A DNA stretch of 64,000 nucleotides from Tropicibacter naphthalenivorans (GTDB taxonomy: Bacteria > Pseudomonadota > Alphaproteobacteria > Rhodobacterales > Rhodobacteraceae). A program made the position numbers and the translations under genes. Positions within the stretch are counted from its first letter, which is position 1. Each line of letters begins with the position of its first letter. This document shows, piece by piece, positions 49,778 to 58,583 of the stretch. Location of the stretch: the NCBI RefSeq assembly GCF_900176475.1, contig NZ_FWXX01000002.1, positions 322,560-386,559 of the forward strand, read 5' to 3'. The notes below the pieces were generated by a model. That model did not search any database. It had not been told where the DNA came from and was given only the letters and a program-made list of their open reading frames with translations.

Positions 49778-50913
49778 GCGCTTAGCTCAAACCTCGCCGA
49801 GGCGACGTCCTGCCCGTTGACTTGGATCGTCACCGCGTGCGGGCCGGGATGAAGGGTAAAGGTGGTTGCATTGCCCTTGAGCTTATGGGCTTTGGTCAGG
49901 GTCAGGGGGTGCCCCGCCTTTAGCTTTGTCGCCTTGAGTTTAAAGACCTTTTCCGCCGTCCCCGAAGGCCGGTGGAACCGCAGGCGGTAATCGACCATGA
50001 CGAGGAGCGTCTCGGGGCTGGTCAAGGTGACGGACAGCTCCAGCATCTCGCCGATCCTTGGGTTTGCGTCCTCCAGCACGATCTGCGCCTGCACCTGTCC
50101 CGCGCGATAGCCCAAGTGATCCAGAGCGCCGCGTTCACCCCGTTTGACGGCGGTGCGCAGGGCATGGCGGGTCATCCACGCCAGTTCCTTGTCGGTTTGG
50201 CGGCCTGCGTCCTGCCACTTGCGCAAATGGTCCAAGACCCGGTCCGGCATGACCTTGGACAGATCGTTCATATGGTTCGCCACAGACCGCGTGACAAAGC
50301 GCGCCGGATCGCCGTGGAGCGCGTCGAGAAAGCGCAAAGGCACGGCGGGGTCCAGCGTGATATTGCGCGCCCAAGGCAGACGCGGCCGGGTGCCTTCGGA
50401 CACCAAGCGGCGCACGTGGTAGTTGTCGTCCTGCGCCCAAAGGTCGAGCCGCGCGAGGGTTTCCTCGGGCCAGCGGTTCAGGAAAGGCCGGATGGCGTAT
50501 TCCATGGAAAAGCGCTGGGTTGCGGCATGGATCAGGTCCAGCGCGCGGTTGCGGTGGTCTTCGAGCCCGTGACGGACGGCCAGAGTGCCGGGGACCGCGT
50601 GAATCCAACGGCCAAAGTCATCGTCGGTCTTGGTCGGATCCAAAGGCGGCGGCATGGCAGCGTGCAGCGCCTCTGCCATTGCGGGGAAATCGCTTGGGAG
50701 TTGCGCCTCGAGGCAATCGGCAAGCCACTCGAGCCGCTCGAGAAAGCCGCGCCCCGACAAGCCCGCGTTGGCCTGCGCCTGAAAGGCCTCGGTGTCGAAC
50801 CTCGGCAAAACGCTGTAGTCGCGTGCGAGATCAGCGATGCTGCCTTCGTTGAATATCTGATCCGCGAGGGAGGCCCCTGCGCCGCCGCCCTGCCCGTCTG
50901 GTCCACGTGCCAT
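49774..50913 (-). CDS. AlkC/AlkD-like DNA alkylation repair protein (HEAT repeats)
   Basis: The product is 379 residues from ATG 50913 (MARGPDGQGGGAGASLADQI). The central part (RFSMEYAIRPFLNRWPEETLARLDLWAQD, HVRRLVSEGTRPRLPWAR, RFVTRSVANHMNDLSK) is typical of the AlkC/AlkD superfamily of HEAT-repeat glycosylases that remove 3-methylpurines. A C-terminal beta-rich extension of about 90 residues (VTLTSPETLLVMVDYRLRFH...) is Ig-like, as in AlkC-type members. It is a single gene; the dispersed hairpin repeat lies just upstream. Confidence 0.82.
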   Translation of the reverse strand: MARGPDGQGGGAGASLADQIFNEGSIADLARDYSVLPRFDTEAFQAQANAGLSGRGFLERLEWLADCLEAQLPSDFPAMAEALHAAMPPPLDPTKTDDDFGRWIHAVPGTLAVRHGLEDHRNRALDLIHAATQRFSMEYAIRPFLNRWPEETLARLDLWAQDDNYHVRRLVSEGTRPRLPWARNITLDPAVPLRFLDALHGDPARFVTRSVANHMNDLSKVMPDRVLDHLRKWQDAGRQTDKELAWMTRHALRTAVKRGERGALDHLGYRAGQVQAQIVLEDANPRIGEMLELSVTLTSPETLLVMVDYRLRFHRPSGTAEKVFKLKATKLKAGHPLTLTKAHKLKGNATTFTLHPGPHAVTIQVNGQDVASARFELSA

Positions 50914-50944
50914 GTCTGCGTTTCCCCAAAGACGCGCGCGCGGC

Positions 50945-50988
50945 CAAATTCCTTTCAAGGAATTTGCAAATCTTTTGGAAAAGATTTG
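50945..50988. repeat. Double-hairpin dispersed repeat, copy 2 (inverted)
   Basis: CAAATTCCTT-TC-AAGGAATTTG (50945-50966) and CAAATCTTTT-GG-AAAAGATTTG (50967-50988) are perfect hairpins. Stem sequences match copy 1 (17692-17738) with the order reversed, so this is the same element in the opposite orientation; only loop bases differ, consistent with selection on pairing. Confidence 0.85.
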
Positions 50989-51009
50989 GTCCCCGCGCGC
51001 GGCACCCGA

Positions 51010-51789
51010 TTACATCGTCGACAGCGTCGCACCGCCATCCAGCAAAATGTTCTGCCCGATCATGAACCCCGCGTGCTGCGAGCACATAAACGCGCACATC
51101 TTGCCGAACTCTTCGGGGATGCCGTAGCGCTGCGCCGGGATCGTCGCTTCCCGCTGGGCGCGGGCCTCGTCCAGCGTGATACCCTGCTGCTGCGACACGC
51201 CGGTATCCAGCGACACGGCGCGGTCGGTGGCGTGAATCCCCGGCAGGAGGTTGTTCACCACCACGCCCTTGGGCGCCACCTGCCGCGCCGTCCCCGCCAC
51301 GTAGCCGGTCAGACCGGTGCGCGCAGCATTGGACAGCCCCAGCACCGCGATCGGCGCCTTGACCGACTGCGAGGTGATGTTGACCACGCGGCCCCAGCCC
51401 TTGTCGATCATCTTGGGCATCAGCGCCGTCATCAGTGCGATGGGCGTCAACATGTTGGAATCAAGCGCTTTGAGGAAATCCTCACGCCCCCAATCGGACC
51501 ACATCCCCGGAGGCGGCCCGCCAGCGTTGGTCACCAGGATGTCCACGTCGCCCGCAACCTCCAGCACCTTGGCGCGGCCCTCTTCGCTAACGATATCCGC
51601 TGCGACGGTGGTCACCTCGACACCAAACCGATCCCGAATGTCCTGCGCCGCAGCCTCCAGCGCCTCGGCCCCGCGCGCGTTCATCACCAGGTCGACGCCC
51701 GCTTCGGCCAGCGCCTCGGCGCAGCCCCGGCCAAGCCCCTTGCTCGACGCGCAGACCAGCGCTTTTTTCCCGCGAATACCCAGATCCAT
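51010..51789 (-). CDS. SDR-fold oxidoreductase with atypical catalytic motif
   Basis: The product is 259 residues from ATG 51789 (MDLGIRGKKALVCASSKG); the frame extends further upstream without a ribosome site. The nucleotide-binding motif is ASSKGLGRG and the NNAG-type motif is VTNAGGPPPG. Where SDRs have YxxxK this protein reads LSNAARTGL, so the catalytic Tyr and Lys appear replaced (Ser and Arg in my alignment). A group of beta-ketoacyl reductase-like SDRs has this departure, and its reaction is unclear. LLPGIHATDR follows as usual. Confidence 0.85.
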   Translation of the reverse strand: MDLGIRGKKALVCASSKGLGRGCAEALAEAGVDLVMNARGAEALEAAAQDIRDRFGVEVTTVAADIVSEEGRAKVLEVAGDVDILVTNAGGPPPGMWSDWGREDFLKALDSNMLTPIALMTALMPKMIDKGWGRVVNITSQSVKAPIAVLGLSNAARTGLTGYVAGTARQVAPKGVVVNNLLPGIHATDRAVSLDTGVSQQQGITLDEARAQREATIPAQRYGIPEEFGKMCAFMCSQHAGFMIGQNILLDGGATLSTM

Positions 51790-51941
51790 GTCCTGCTCTC
51801 CCTTGCTGCGTCCAGAACGGTCGGCCCCCAAAAAGGCCGAATGCGGGGCCATATGATGACACATTCCCATGGCATACAATGGCCGTTACAGTAGTTTTAC
51901 CGGGAATTTCCCCCGGCCGTTCCAAGGGATTGTCGCGCACC

Positions 51942-52958
51942 ATGGCACTTAGAGATTTTCAACGCCCCGCGCAGGGTTTGCAGGTTTACCGCGCCGAGTT
52001 TCTGCGCGTGGTCAATGGCGCGAACCTTGGCGACCCGCTTGGCTTTGCCGAAGAGTTGGTGCATGACGACGTCTACCGCCTGTCCCCCGTGGCCGGGGCC
52101 ACCCAGCTGAGCGTGATCGCCACCGCGACGCCGCCGTTCCGCATTGCGCAGGACTCTGAAACTGGCACCCCCGGCGCGGACATCCACCTTGATTGCTGTG
52201 CGACCTTCATGTCCGGCGATGGCCACACCACCGAGGTGCTTGTGCTTGTCGAGGTCGACGGCCAAGGCGACGTGGCGCAGGTCTATCTGTTGCCGCTCGC
52301 GCCCCTGTCGGCGAAACACGACTACGTGCTGGTGGGCGTCAGCCAAAAGCTGGCCCTGCAACGCTTTGCCCAGGTCGCCTGCGTGTCCTTTACCGGCGGC
52401 ACCATGATCACCATGGCCAACGGCGCGCAGCGCCCGGTCGAAGAGCTTGAGGTCGGCGACCGCGTCCTGACCCGCGACGACGGCCCGCAGGAAATCCGCT
52501 GGATCGGCCACCAGACCACCCGCGCCGTGGGGGCCTTTGCGCCGATCTGCATCCGCGAAGGCACGCTGAACAACACCCGCGATCTTGTGGTTTCGCCCGA
52601 CCACCGGCTGTTCATCTACCAGCGCACCGATGAGCTGGGCGCGGGGCGCTCGGAAATCCTCGTGCGGGCGCGGCATCTGGTGAACGGCGATACGGTGACG
52701 CGGCTGAATGGCGGCTTTGTGGACTACTACCAGATGCTGTTCGACGCCCATCAGATCATCTACGCCGAAGGCATCGCGGCGGAATCCATGCTGGTCGACA
52801 CCCGTACCCGCGCCGCCCTGCCCGAAGAGATCGGCGACAAGCTGGCCGAGCTGATCCCCGGCCACCGCAAAAGCGACCACCGCGCTTTGGAAGTGCAAGA
52901 AGGCCTGCTCGCCCGCCCCGACGCGGCGGCTTTGCTGCGCAAGTCGTCGGGTGGCTGA
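51942..52958 (+). CDS. Hint-domain protein
   Basis: The product is 338 residues from ATG 51942 (MALRDFQRPAQGLQVYRAEF); an upstream ATG at 51879 adds 21 residues and has no better ribosome site. Residues 1-145 are a beta-rich N-terminal region; residues about 149-290 are a Hint domain (TGGTMITMANGAQRPVEELEVGDRVLT ... VVSPDHRLFIYQ), as in many Rhodobacteraceae proteins. At the position where the nucleophilic Cys usually starts the domain (CFxxGT) the sequence is SFTGGT, with a Cys two residues earlier. Function is unknown. Confidence 0.85.
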   Translation: MALRDFQRPAQGLQVYRAEFLRVVNGANLGDPLGFAEELVHDDVYRLSPVAGATQLSVIATATPPFRIAQDSETGTPGADIHLDCCATFMSGDGHTTEVLVLVEVDGQGDVAQVYLLPLAPLSAKHDYVLVGVSQKLALQRFAQVACVSFTGGTMITMANGAQRPVEELEVGDRVLTRDDGPQEIRWIGHQTTRAVGAFAPICIREGTLNNTRDLVVSPDHRLFIYQRTDELGAGRSEILVRARHLVNGDTVTRLNGGFVDYYQMLFDAHQIIYAEGIAAESMLVDTRTRAALPEEIGDKLAELIPGHRKSDHRALEVQEGLLARPDAAALLRKSSGG

Positions 52959-52983
52959 GGGTGAGCCCGGTTCGCTCTGCGAC

Positions 52984-53004
52984 AAAGGCTCCGGGGGAGC
53001 CTTT
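52984..53004. terminator. Perfect 9-bp hairpin after the Hint gene
   Basis: AAAGGCTCC-GGG-GGAGCCTTT, starting 25 nt past the stop codon. No T run follows (TTTGAGGG), so it may be a weak terminator or an mRNA-stabilising hairpin. Confidence 0.5.
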
Positions 53005-53129
53005 GAGGGCCTCACGGGCGGAGCCCCGGCGTAATTTCTTGCCCTAACGCCGTAACTTAATGCCTCGCGACCCTTGACGCGCACCCGCATCGCGGGTGTT
53101 CTCTGCCTTCGGGGTAAGGTGAGGGGCAG

Positions 53130-54623
53130 ATGGCCAACCGGCAACATATCGAGTGGCTTTTAGAAGGCGTCGGCGCATGGAATGCCCGCCGCGAGCGGGA
53201 TGATTTTGTTCCGGATTTTGAGGGACTTGATCTTGCCCGCCTTTTATATCAACAACGGAAAGATTTACCGGAAAATCAGCAATCACGGCATCTCTTGGTC
53301 AGTGTTAATCTAAGCAGGGCCAACCTGAGGTACGCGAGCTTAGATTTGGCAGACCTCCGCTATGCGAATTTCAATCGAGCAGACCTTTCATTTGCGAAGC
53401 TCTTCTCTGTCGTCCTCATAAAAGCCAACCTAACAGAAGCAACGTTGAAAAGTTGTCAATTAATCAAATCGAATCTGTCTGAAGCAGATTTACGCGGAGC
53501 AGATTTATCGAATGCCTCTCTGGAAAGCTCATTTCTTTCCGGTGCTGATCTACGAACCTTTGTAGGTCGCGACGAAACTGGAAAGCTATCAATTCTTACA
53601 ACAAACCTATCTACAGCCAAGTATCTGAAACAAGACGCTCTTAACGAGACAATCGGCGACCAAGGAGTTGTGCTTCCTTCCAGAACCACTATTAATCCTC
53701 CTGCCCATTGGCCGCCATTGTCAGACACTATAGCGGAGTTCATTGGGGAAGCCGCGCCACGATCGCATATTGATAACGAACTCGAACTCCCCCTCATCAA
53801 AGCCAGCGCCGTTGACTTCCAGATCACCGACGCCGGGGTCGAGGCCACGCCGCCCGAGGGTCAAGACCTCTCGCAAATCACCTTTACCGGCGATTGCCTG
53901 CAGCGCTCGACCGCGCTGATTACGACAGCCCGCGATATTGCCGCCTCGGTTTCCAACAAGTTGGGCGAGGACACGCGCGAGGATCTGTTGCGCTATGCGA
54001 ACCACCTTGAAAACAGCGAGAGTGGCAACCCTCATTACCTTGTCTCGACCTGTGTGGGCATCCGGGCGGACCTTGACGACCCCTTTGTGTCGGATGCGCT
54101 GGGGCACCGTCTGACCCGAAAGCTTGAGAATTTCCTCAGCCAGCACAATGACTTCTTGGCCCACTGCCTGCCTGCCACCGCCGAAGCGGTCCAAGTCAAA
54201 GCAGATACGCATCCCACGCGCGAGGTGACAAAGGAAGAGGCGACCGCCGTCCTCAACACCCTCGAAGAGGCCATCGCGCAGGCCGAGGCTTCGACCGAAT
54301 CCTACAGCAAGGTGATTGCCGAGTTCCGCGCTTTTGACGACCACCTCAACGATCTCAAGATAAAGGCGTTTCACCCCGGCGAGATTGAACGCCTGCGCAA
54401 CGCCGTGCAGCGCGAAACCGTCGAGCTGGGGGCCTTTGGCGCACGGCTGTATTGGCGGGCGAAACAGGTCGTCTCTCGGGCTCGGCTACACGCCGGGGAC
54501 ATTGCCATCGCCGGAACGATCAGCGGCAAGACCGGGGAACAGATGGCTGCGGCGGTTGTCCAATATCTTGAGCCATTGATGCGCAAACTCGGAGAGCTGT
54601 TCACCGCCCTGCCGCCACTCTGA
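53130..54623 (+). CDS. Pentapeptide-repeat protein with helical C-terminal half
   Basis: The product is 497 residues (MANRQHIEWLLEGVGAWNARR). Residues about 55-140 are pentapeptide repeats of the A(D/N)LxX type (SRANLRYASLDLADLRYANF and following), which fold as a right-handed square helix. From about residue 215 the protein is predicted helical (TKEEATAVLNTLEEAIAQAEAS) and ends in a hydrophobic/alanine-rich tail. The 5' half is visibly more AT-rich with different codon choice than the 3' half, with the change near 53770. Its end abuts the convergent small gene. Function is not recognised. Confidence 0.8.
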   Translation: MANRQHIEWLLEGVGAWNARRERDDFVPDFEGLDLARLLYQQRKDLPENQQSRHLLVSVNLSRANLRYASLDLADLRYANFNRADLSFAKLFSVVLIKANLTEATLKSCQLIKSNLSEADLRGADLSNASLESSFLSGADLRTFVGRDETGKLSILTTNLSTAKYLKQDALNETIGDQGVVLPSRTTINPPAHWPPLSDTIAEFIGEAAPRSHIDNELELPLIKASAVDFQITDAGVEATPPEGQDLSQITFTGDCLQRSTALITTARDIAASVSNKLGEDTREDLLRYANHLENSESGNPHYLVSTCVGIRADLDDPFVSDALGHRLTRKLENFLSQHNDFLAHCLPATAEAVQVKADTHPTREVTKEEATAVLNTLEEAIAQAEASTESYSKVIAEFRAFDDHLNDLKIKAFHPGEIERLRNAVQRETVELGAFGARLYWRAKQVVSRARLHAGDIAIAGTISGKTGEQMAAAVVQYLEPLMRKLGELFTALPPL

Positions 54624-54884
54624 TCAGGCGCGCAACGCCTCGATCAACTCGCCCTTGTCCATCCCCGACCGCCCGTCGATCTCCAATTCCTGCGCGCGCT
54701 CGTATAGCTCGTCCTTGGTCCACTCCTCATAGGGCGGGGCTTTGCCGCCTTTTTCGCTGGGGGACATGTCGTCGTTGGCTTGCGCGTTGGCGATGCGGGC
54801 GGCTTTGGATTTGGACATGCCGTCCTCGCGCAGGTCTTCGTACAATTTGTCGTTCTTGATGCTGGGGCCGTGGTCCTTGGTCAT
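54624..54884 (-). CDS. Small Rho-N/SAP-like domain protein
   Basis: The product is 86 residues from ATG 54884 (MTKDHGPSIKNDKLYEDL), with GGAG 6 nt upstream. The N-terminal part (KLYEDLREDGMSKSKAARIAN) is a conserved feature of short stress-type proteins, and the C-terminal WTKDELYERAQELEIDGRSGM resembles the Rho termination factor N-terminal helical domain. It may bind nucleic acid. It is convergent with the pentapeptide gene and divergent from prfC. Confidence 0.85.
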   Translation of the reverse strand: MTKDHGPSIKNDKLYEDLREDGMSKSKAARIANAQANDDMSPSEKGGKAPPYEEWTKDELYERAQELEIDGRSGMDKGELIEALRA

Positions 54885-54983
54885 CGGGGTCTCCTTTTCC
54901 CGGATTAACCACGCGCGCGCGGCAAGGGTTCCGCGCAAAGCACTCCATTGTGCCGCGTCCCGTTTCAGGGTAACGGAGCGGTC

Positions 54984-56591
54984 ATGTTGGATACCGCTTC
55001 GAACCGCCCCGATCTGCCTGCCGAAATCGCTCGGCGGCGCACCTTTGCCATCATCTCGCACCCGGATGCGGGCAAGACCACGCTGACTGAAAAGTTCCTG
55101 CTGTACGGGGGCGCGATTCAGATGGCCGGACAGGTGCGCGCCAAGGGCGAAGCGCGGCGCACGCGCTCGGACTTCATGCAGATGGAAAAGGATCGCGGGA
55201 TTTCCGTTTCCGCCTCGGCCATGTCCTTCGATTTCGACGGGTTCCGGTTCAATCTGGTGGACACCCCCGGCCACTCGGATTTCTCCGAGGACACCTACCG
55301 CACGCTGACGGCTGTGGACGCGGCGGTGATGGTGATCGACGGCGCGAAGGGCGTGGAAAGCCAGACGCAAAAGCTGTTCGAGGTCTGCCGGTTGCGCGAC
55401 CTGCCGATCCTGACGTTCTGCAACAAGATGGACCGCGAAGCGCGCGACACCTTTGAGATCATTGACGAAATCCAGGAAAACCTGGCGATTGACGTCACGC
55501 CTGCGTCGTGGCCGATCGGCATGGGGCGCGATTTCCTGGGCTGTTATGACATGCTCAACAACCGGCTGGAGCTGATGGACCGCGCCGACCGGAACAAAGT
55601 GGCAGAGAGCATCCGTCTGGAAGGGCTGGACGATCCGCGCATGGAAGAGCACATCCCGGCGGACCTGCTGGAACAGCTGCGCGAAGAAGTCGAGATGGCG
55701 CGCGAACTCTTGCCCGCTTTGGACCCGCAATCGGTGCTCGAAGGGCACATGACCCCGATCTGGTTCGGCTCTGCGATCAACTCTTTTGGGGTGCAGGAAC
55801 TGATGGACGGGATCGCCAAATATGGCCCCGAGCCGCAGGTGCAAAAGGCGCAGCCGCGCGAGATTTCCCCCGAGGAAAAGAAGGTCGCGGGTTTCGTGTT
55901 CAAGGTTCAGGCGAACATGGACCCCAAGCACCGCGACCGTGTGGCCTTTGTCCGCTTGGCGTCGGGGCATTTTCATCGCGGGATGAAGCTGACCCATGTG
56001 CGCACGAAAAAGCCCATGGCGATTTCCAACCCGGTGCTGTTTCTGGCGTCCGACCGGGAGCTGGCCGAAGAGGCCTGGGCCGGGGATATCATCGGCATTC
56101 CGAACCACGGGCAGCTGCGCATTGGCGATACCCTGACCGAGGGCGAGGCGCTGCGCGTCACCGGCATCCCGTCCTTTGCGCCGGAATTGCTGCAATCGGT
56201 GCGCGCGGGTGACCCGATGAAGGCCAAGCACCTTGAGAAAGCCTTGATGCAGTTCGCCGAGGAAGGCGCGGCGAAGGTGTTCAAGCCGATGATCGGTTCG
56301 GGCTTTATCGTGGGCGTTGTGGGCGCGTTGCAGTTCGAAGTCTTGGGTAGCCGGATCGAGCTGGAATACGGCTTGCCGGTGCGCTTTGACGCCTCGCAGT
56401 TTACCTCCGCGCGCTGGGTGCACGGGGACAAGGCCGCGGTGGAGAAGTTCATCAACGCCAACAAGCAGCACATCAGCTATGACCATGACGGCGATGTGGT
56501 GTACCTGACGCGCTTGCAGTGGGACATTGACCGGGTGGAACGGGATTACCCGGATGTGACCTTGTCGGCGACGAAAGAGATGCTGACTTAA
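54984..56591 (+). CDS. prfC: Peptide chain release factor 3
   Basis: The product is 535 residues from ATG 54984 (MLDTASNRPDLPAEIARRR), with GGAG 6 nt upstream. RF3 is a GTPase that recycles RF1/RF2 from the ribosome. GTPase motifs: G1 SHPDAGKTT, G2 region GISVSASAMSF, G3 DTPGHSDFSEDTYR, G4 CNKMDREARD. The EF-G-like domains II and III follow in full. It is a single gene, followed by dispersed repeat copy B. Confidence 0.96.
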   Translation: MLDTASNRPDLPAEIARRRTFAIISHPDAGKTTLTEKFLLYGGAIQMAGQVRAKGEARRTRSDFMQMEKDRGISVSASAMSFDFDGFRFNLVDTPGHSDFSEDTYRTLTAVDAAVMVIDGAKGVESQTQKLFEVCRLRDLPILTFCNKMDREARDTFEIIDEIQENLAIDVTPASWPIGMGRDFLGCYDMLNNRLELMDRADRNKVAESIRLEGLDDPRMEEHIPADLLEQLREEVEMARELLPALDPQSVLEGHMTPIWFGSAINSFGVQELMDGIAKYGPEPQVQKAQPREISPEEKKVAGFVFKVQANMDPKHRDRVAFVRLASGHFHRGMKLTHVRTKKPMAISNPVLFLASDRELAEEAWAGDIIGIPNHGQLRIGDTLTEGEALRVTGIPSFAPELLQSVRAGDPMKAKHLEKALMQFAEEGAAKVFKPMIGSGFIVGVVGALQFEVLGSRIELEYGLPVRFDASQFTSARWVHGDKAAVEKFINANKQHISYDHDGDVVYLTRLQWDIDRVERDYPDVTLSATKEMLT

Positions 56592-56604
56592 GGTTGTGGG
56601 TCGG

Positions 56605-56695
56605 CCCCGTATGACCGGAGGTGAGCATTCTATAGACTAGGGGGCGCTGCCCCCGCCCTGCGGGCTCCCCCGGGATATTTTTAAAGAAAAGAAAG
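56605..56695. repeat. Dispersed GC-hairpin repeat, copy B
   Basis: The element runs from CCCCGTATGACCGGAGGTGAGC through GGGGGCGCTGCCCCC, a second hairpin (GCCCTGCGGGC) and CCCCCGGGATATTT to AAAGAAAAGAAAGG, between prfC and the OmpA-like gene. It shares the block ACCGGAGGTGAGC with copy C. Confidence 0.85.
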
Positions 56696-56757
56696 GCGCG
56701 GGTCCGTGGGTGCGGTCGCGCCTTTCCTTGTTTTCTCAGGGGGAAAACCCTGCGGCG

Positions 56758-58479
56758 TTATTGCAGCAGCGGCGTGATCCGGCGGATGGCGGCGCGGCGG
56801 TTGGCGCGCTCATCGCTTTGGGTTTGCACCAACAGATCGCTCTCGCCGTAGCCTTGGAGCACCATGTTTTCCGGCGGCACGGCGAAGTATTCGGTCAGCG
56901 CGAGGGCCACCGATTCCGCCCGGCGGTCGGACAGCGCGAGGTTGTAGCCATAGCCCCCCACCGCGTCCGTGTGGCCTTCGATCAGGAAGACTTCGCCGGG
57001 GTTCTTGTCGATCAGGTCGCGCATGGCGTTGCCCAGCGTTGCCAGCTCTTCGGCCTCATCGGGGCGGATGGCGGCGCTGTCAGTGGCAAAGTTGATCGTG
57101 TCCACCGAGATTTCCGGCACCAGCTGGCGCACCGCGTCGATGTTGCGGATTTGGTTCAGCGAGAATGTGCGGTCGATCTTGGCCGTCTCTTGCGCGGCCA
57201 GAGCGGCTTCGAGGTTATCCACCTCTACCGTTCGGTAGTTGACCGTGTTGCGGTCGGTGGTTTGCGGCAGATCGTTTACGACCACCTCTTGCTGGGCTTG
57301 TGTGTCGTCAAAGAGGACGACTTCGGTGCCGTCCTGCAGGGTGCGGGTGCGGCGCAGGACGCGGCCATCGTTCGCGCGCACTGTCTCGACGGTGGTGCCG
57401 TCGTTGTAGGTGATCACGGTGCGGGTCGAGCCGTCGTCATAGCTGTAGGTCTGCACCTCGGCGCCGGGGCGGCGCAGCAACACGTCGTCATTGCGCAGCA
57501 CGCGGTACTGGCCGTTGCCGTCCTCGACCACCACGCGGTCGCCCGAGTTGGACACCACCTTGTCGTCGGCGTTCAGGATCTCGTTCAGCGCCACGGCCCC
57601 AAGGCCGATCAGCGCGGCGGTTTTGAAGTCGCGCAGGCTGTCGTCGCCGTTGCCGCCATCGGCAGCGGGTTCATTGGCGGGGGCTTGCGCCATGACGTCG
57701 GTGTCAAAGTCCTGATCCGAGCGGCGCACATCGGCGTCGGCGACGGTTTCCTCCGAAACTTCGGCCTGCGCGTCCGCATCGGCGGCAGCGGCAGCGGCGG
57801 GGGCGTCATCCTGGGCGGCCACCGCATCGGCTTGGGCCTGAGCGTCCATCTGCGGCGGGTCCTGCGGAGCTGGTTCCTCCTGCGGGGCGGCGATCACCTC
57901 GGGGGCTTCGGGCTCGACCGGGGCGGGATCGGCGGCGGCCTGCGCTTCGGCGTCAGCTTTGGCCTCGGCTTCCGCAAGGGCGGCGGCGAGGTCTTCGCTC
58001 TCGACCGGCTCAGCCGTTTCGGCGGGGGCTTCGGCGACGTCAGCAGGCGCTTCGGCGGCGGGGGCTTCAGCGACCTCGGCGGGGTCTTCAACCGGCGCGC
58101 CCTCGGCGGGGGTCGGGGCGATGTTGGCTTGTTCGATCACCTGATCGATCATCTCGGGGTTTTCCAGGACCTGCGCGCGCAGCGCTTCGTCGGTCAGCAG
58201 CAGGTCGACCACGGCGCAGTCCACACCCGCAGGCAGATTGGGCAGCGTGCCGCCATCCTCGCAGGCCTGCGAGAGTTGCTGGAGGCGTTCGGTGACGCGC
58301 GCCGGATCGGCACGGGCCGCCAAGGCCAGCAGGTCGGCAAGGTCACGCGCGCCCTTGGCATTGGCATTGGCGTTGATCTGCGCGTTGATGTTGGCATTGG
58401 CGTTCTGAGCGAGGCTTTGCTGCGGCAGCGAGAGCGCCAGAACGCTGGCCGAGACGGTCGCCATGAGGATCTGTTTCAT
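56758..58479 (-). CDS. OmpA-family outer-membrane/peptidoglycan-binding protein
   Basis: The product is 573 residues from ATG 58479 (MKQILMATVSASVLALSLPQ), with AAAGGA 8 nt upstream. A signal peptide of about 24 residues ends at LAQ. It is followed by Asn/Ala repeats (NANANINAQINANANA), a long Ala/Glu/Pro-rich, acidic and probably disordered stretch (about residues 115-270), a hydrophobic segment TAALIGLGAVAL, and a beta-rich part. The C-terminal OmpA domain (INFATDSAAIRPDE, IEGHTDAVGGYGYNLALSDRRAESV) binds peptidoglycan. It is a likely envelope linker. Confidence 0.9.
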   Translation of the reverse strand: MKQILMATVSASVLALSLPQQSLAQNANANINAQINANANAKGARDLADLLALAARADPARVTERLQQLSQACEDGGTLPNLPAGVDCAVVDLLLTDEALRAQVLENPEMIDQVIEQANIAPTPAEGAPVEDPAEVAEAPAAEAPADVAEAPAETAEPVESEDLAAALAEAEAKADAEAQAAADPAPVEPEAPEVIAAPQEEPAPQDPPQMDAQAQADAVAAQDDAPAAAAAADADAQAEVSEETVADADVRRSDQDFDTDVMAQAPANEPAADGGNGDDSLRDFKTAALIGLGAVALNEILNADDKVVSNSGDRVVVEDGNGQYRVLRNDDVLLRRPGAEVQTYSYDDGSTRTVITYNDGTTVETVRANDGRVLRRTRTLQDGTEVVLFDDTQAQQEVVVNDLPQTTDRNTVNYRTVEVDNLEAALAAQETAKIDRTFSLNQIRNIDAVRQLVPEISVDTINFATDSAAIRPDEAEELATLGNAMRDLIDKNPGEVFLIEGHTDAVGGYGYNLALSDRRAESVALALTEYFAVPPENMVLQGYGESDLLVQTQSDERANRRAAIRRITPLLQ

Positions 58480-58583
58480 CGAAGTGTCCTTTCCTGTTGC
58501 CCGATGCGGGCTTGGAGACAGAACGCCGTTCGATGCGACAAAGTTGCATGGCCGGGATGCAATGGCGGGGATGCGGGGAGCGT

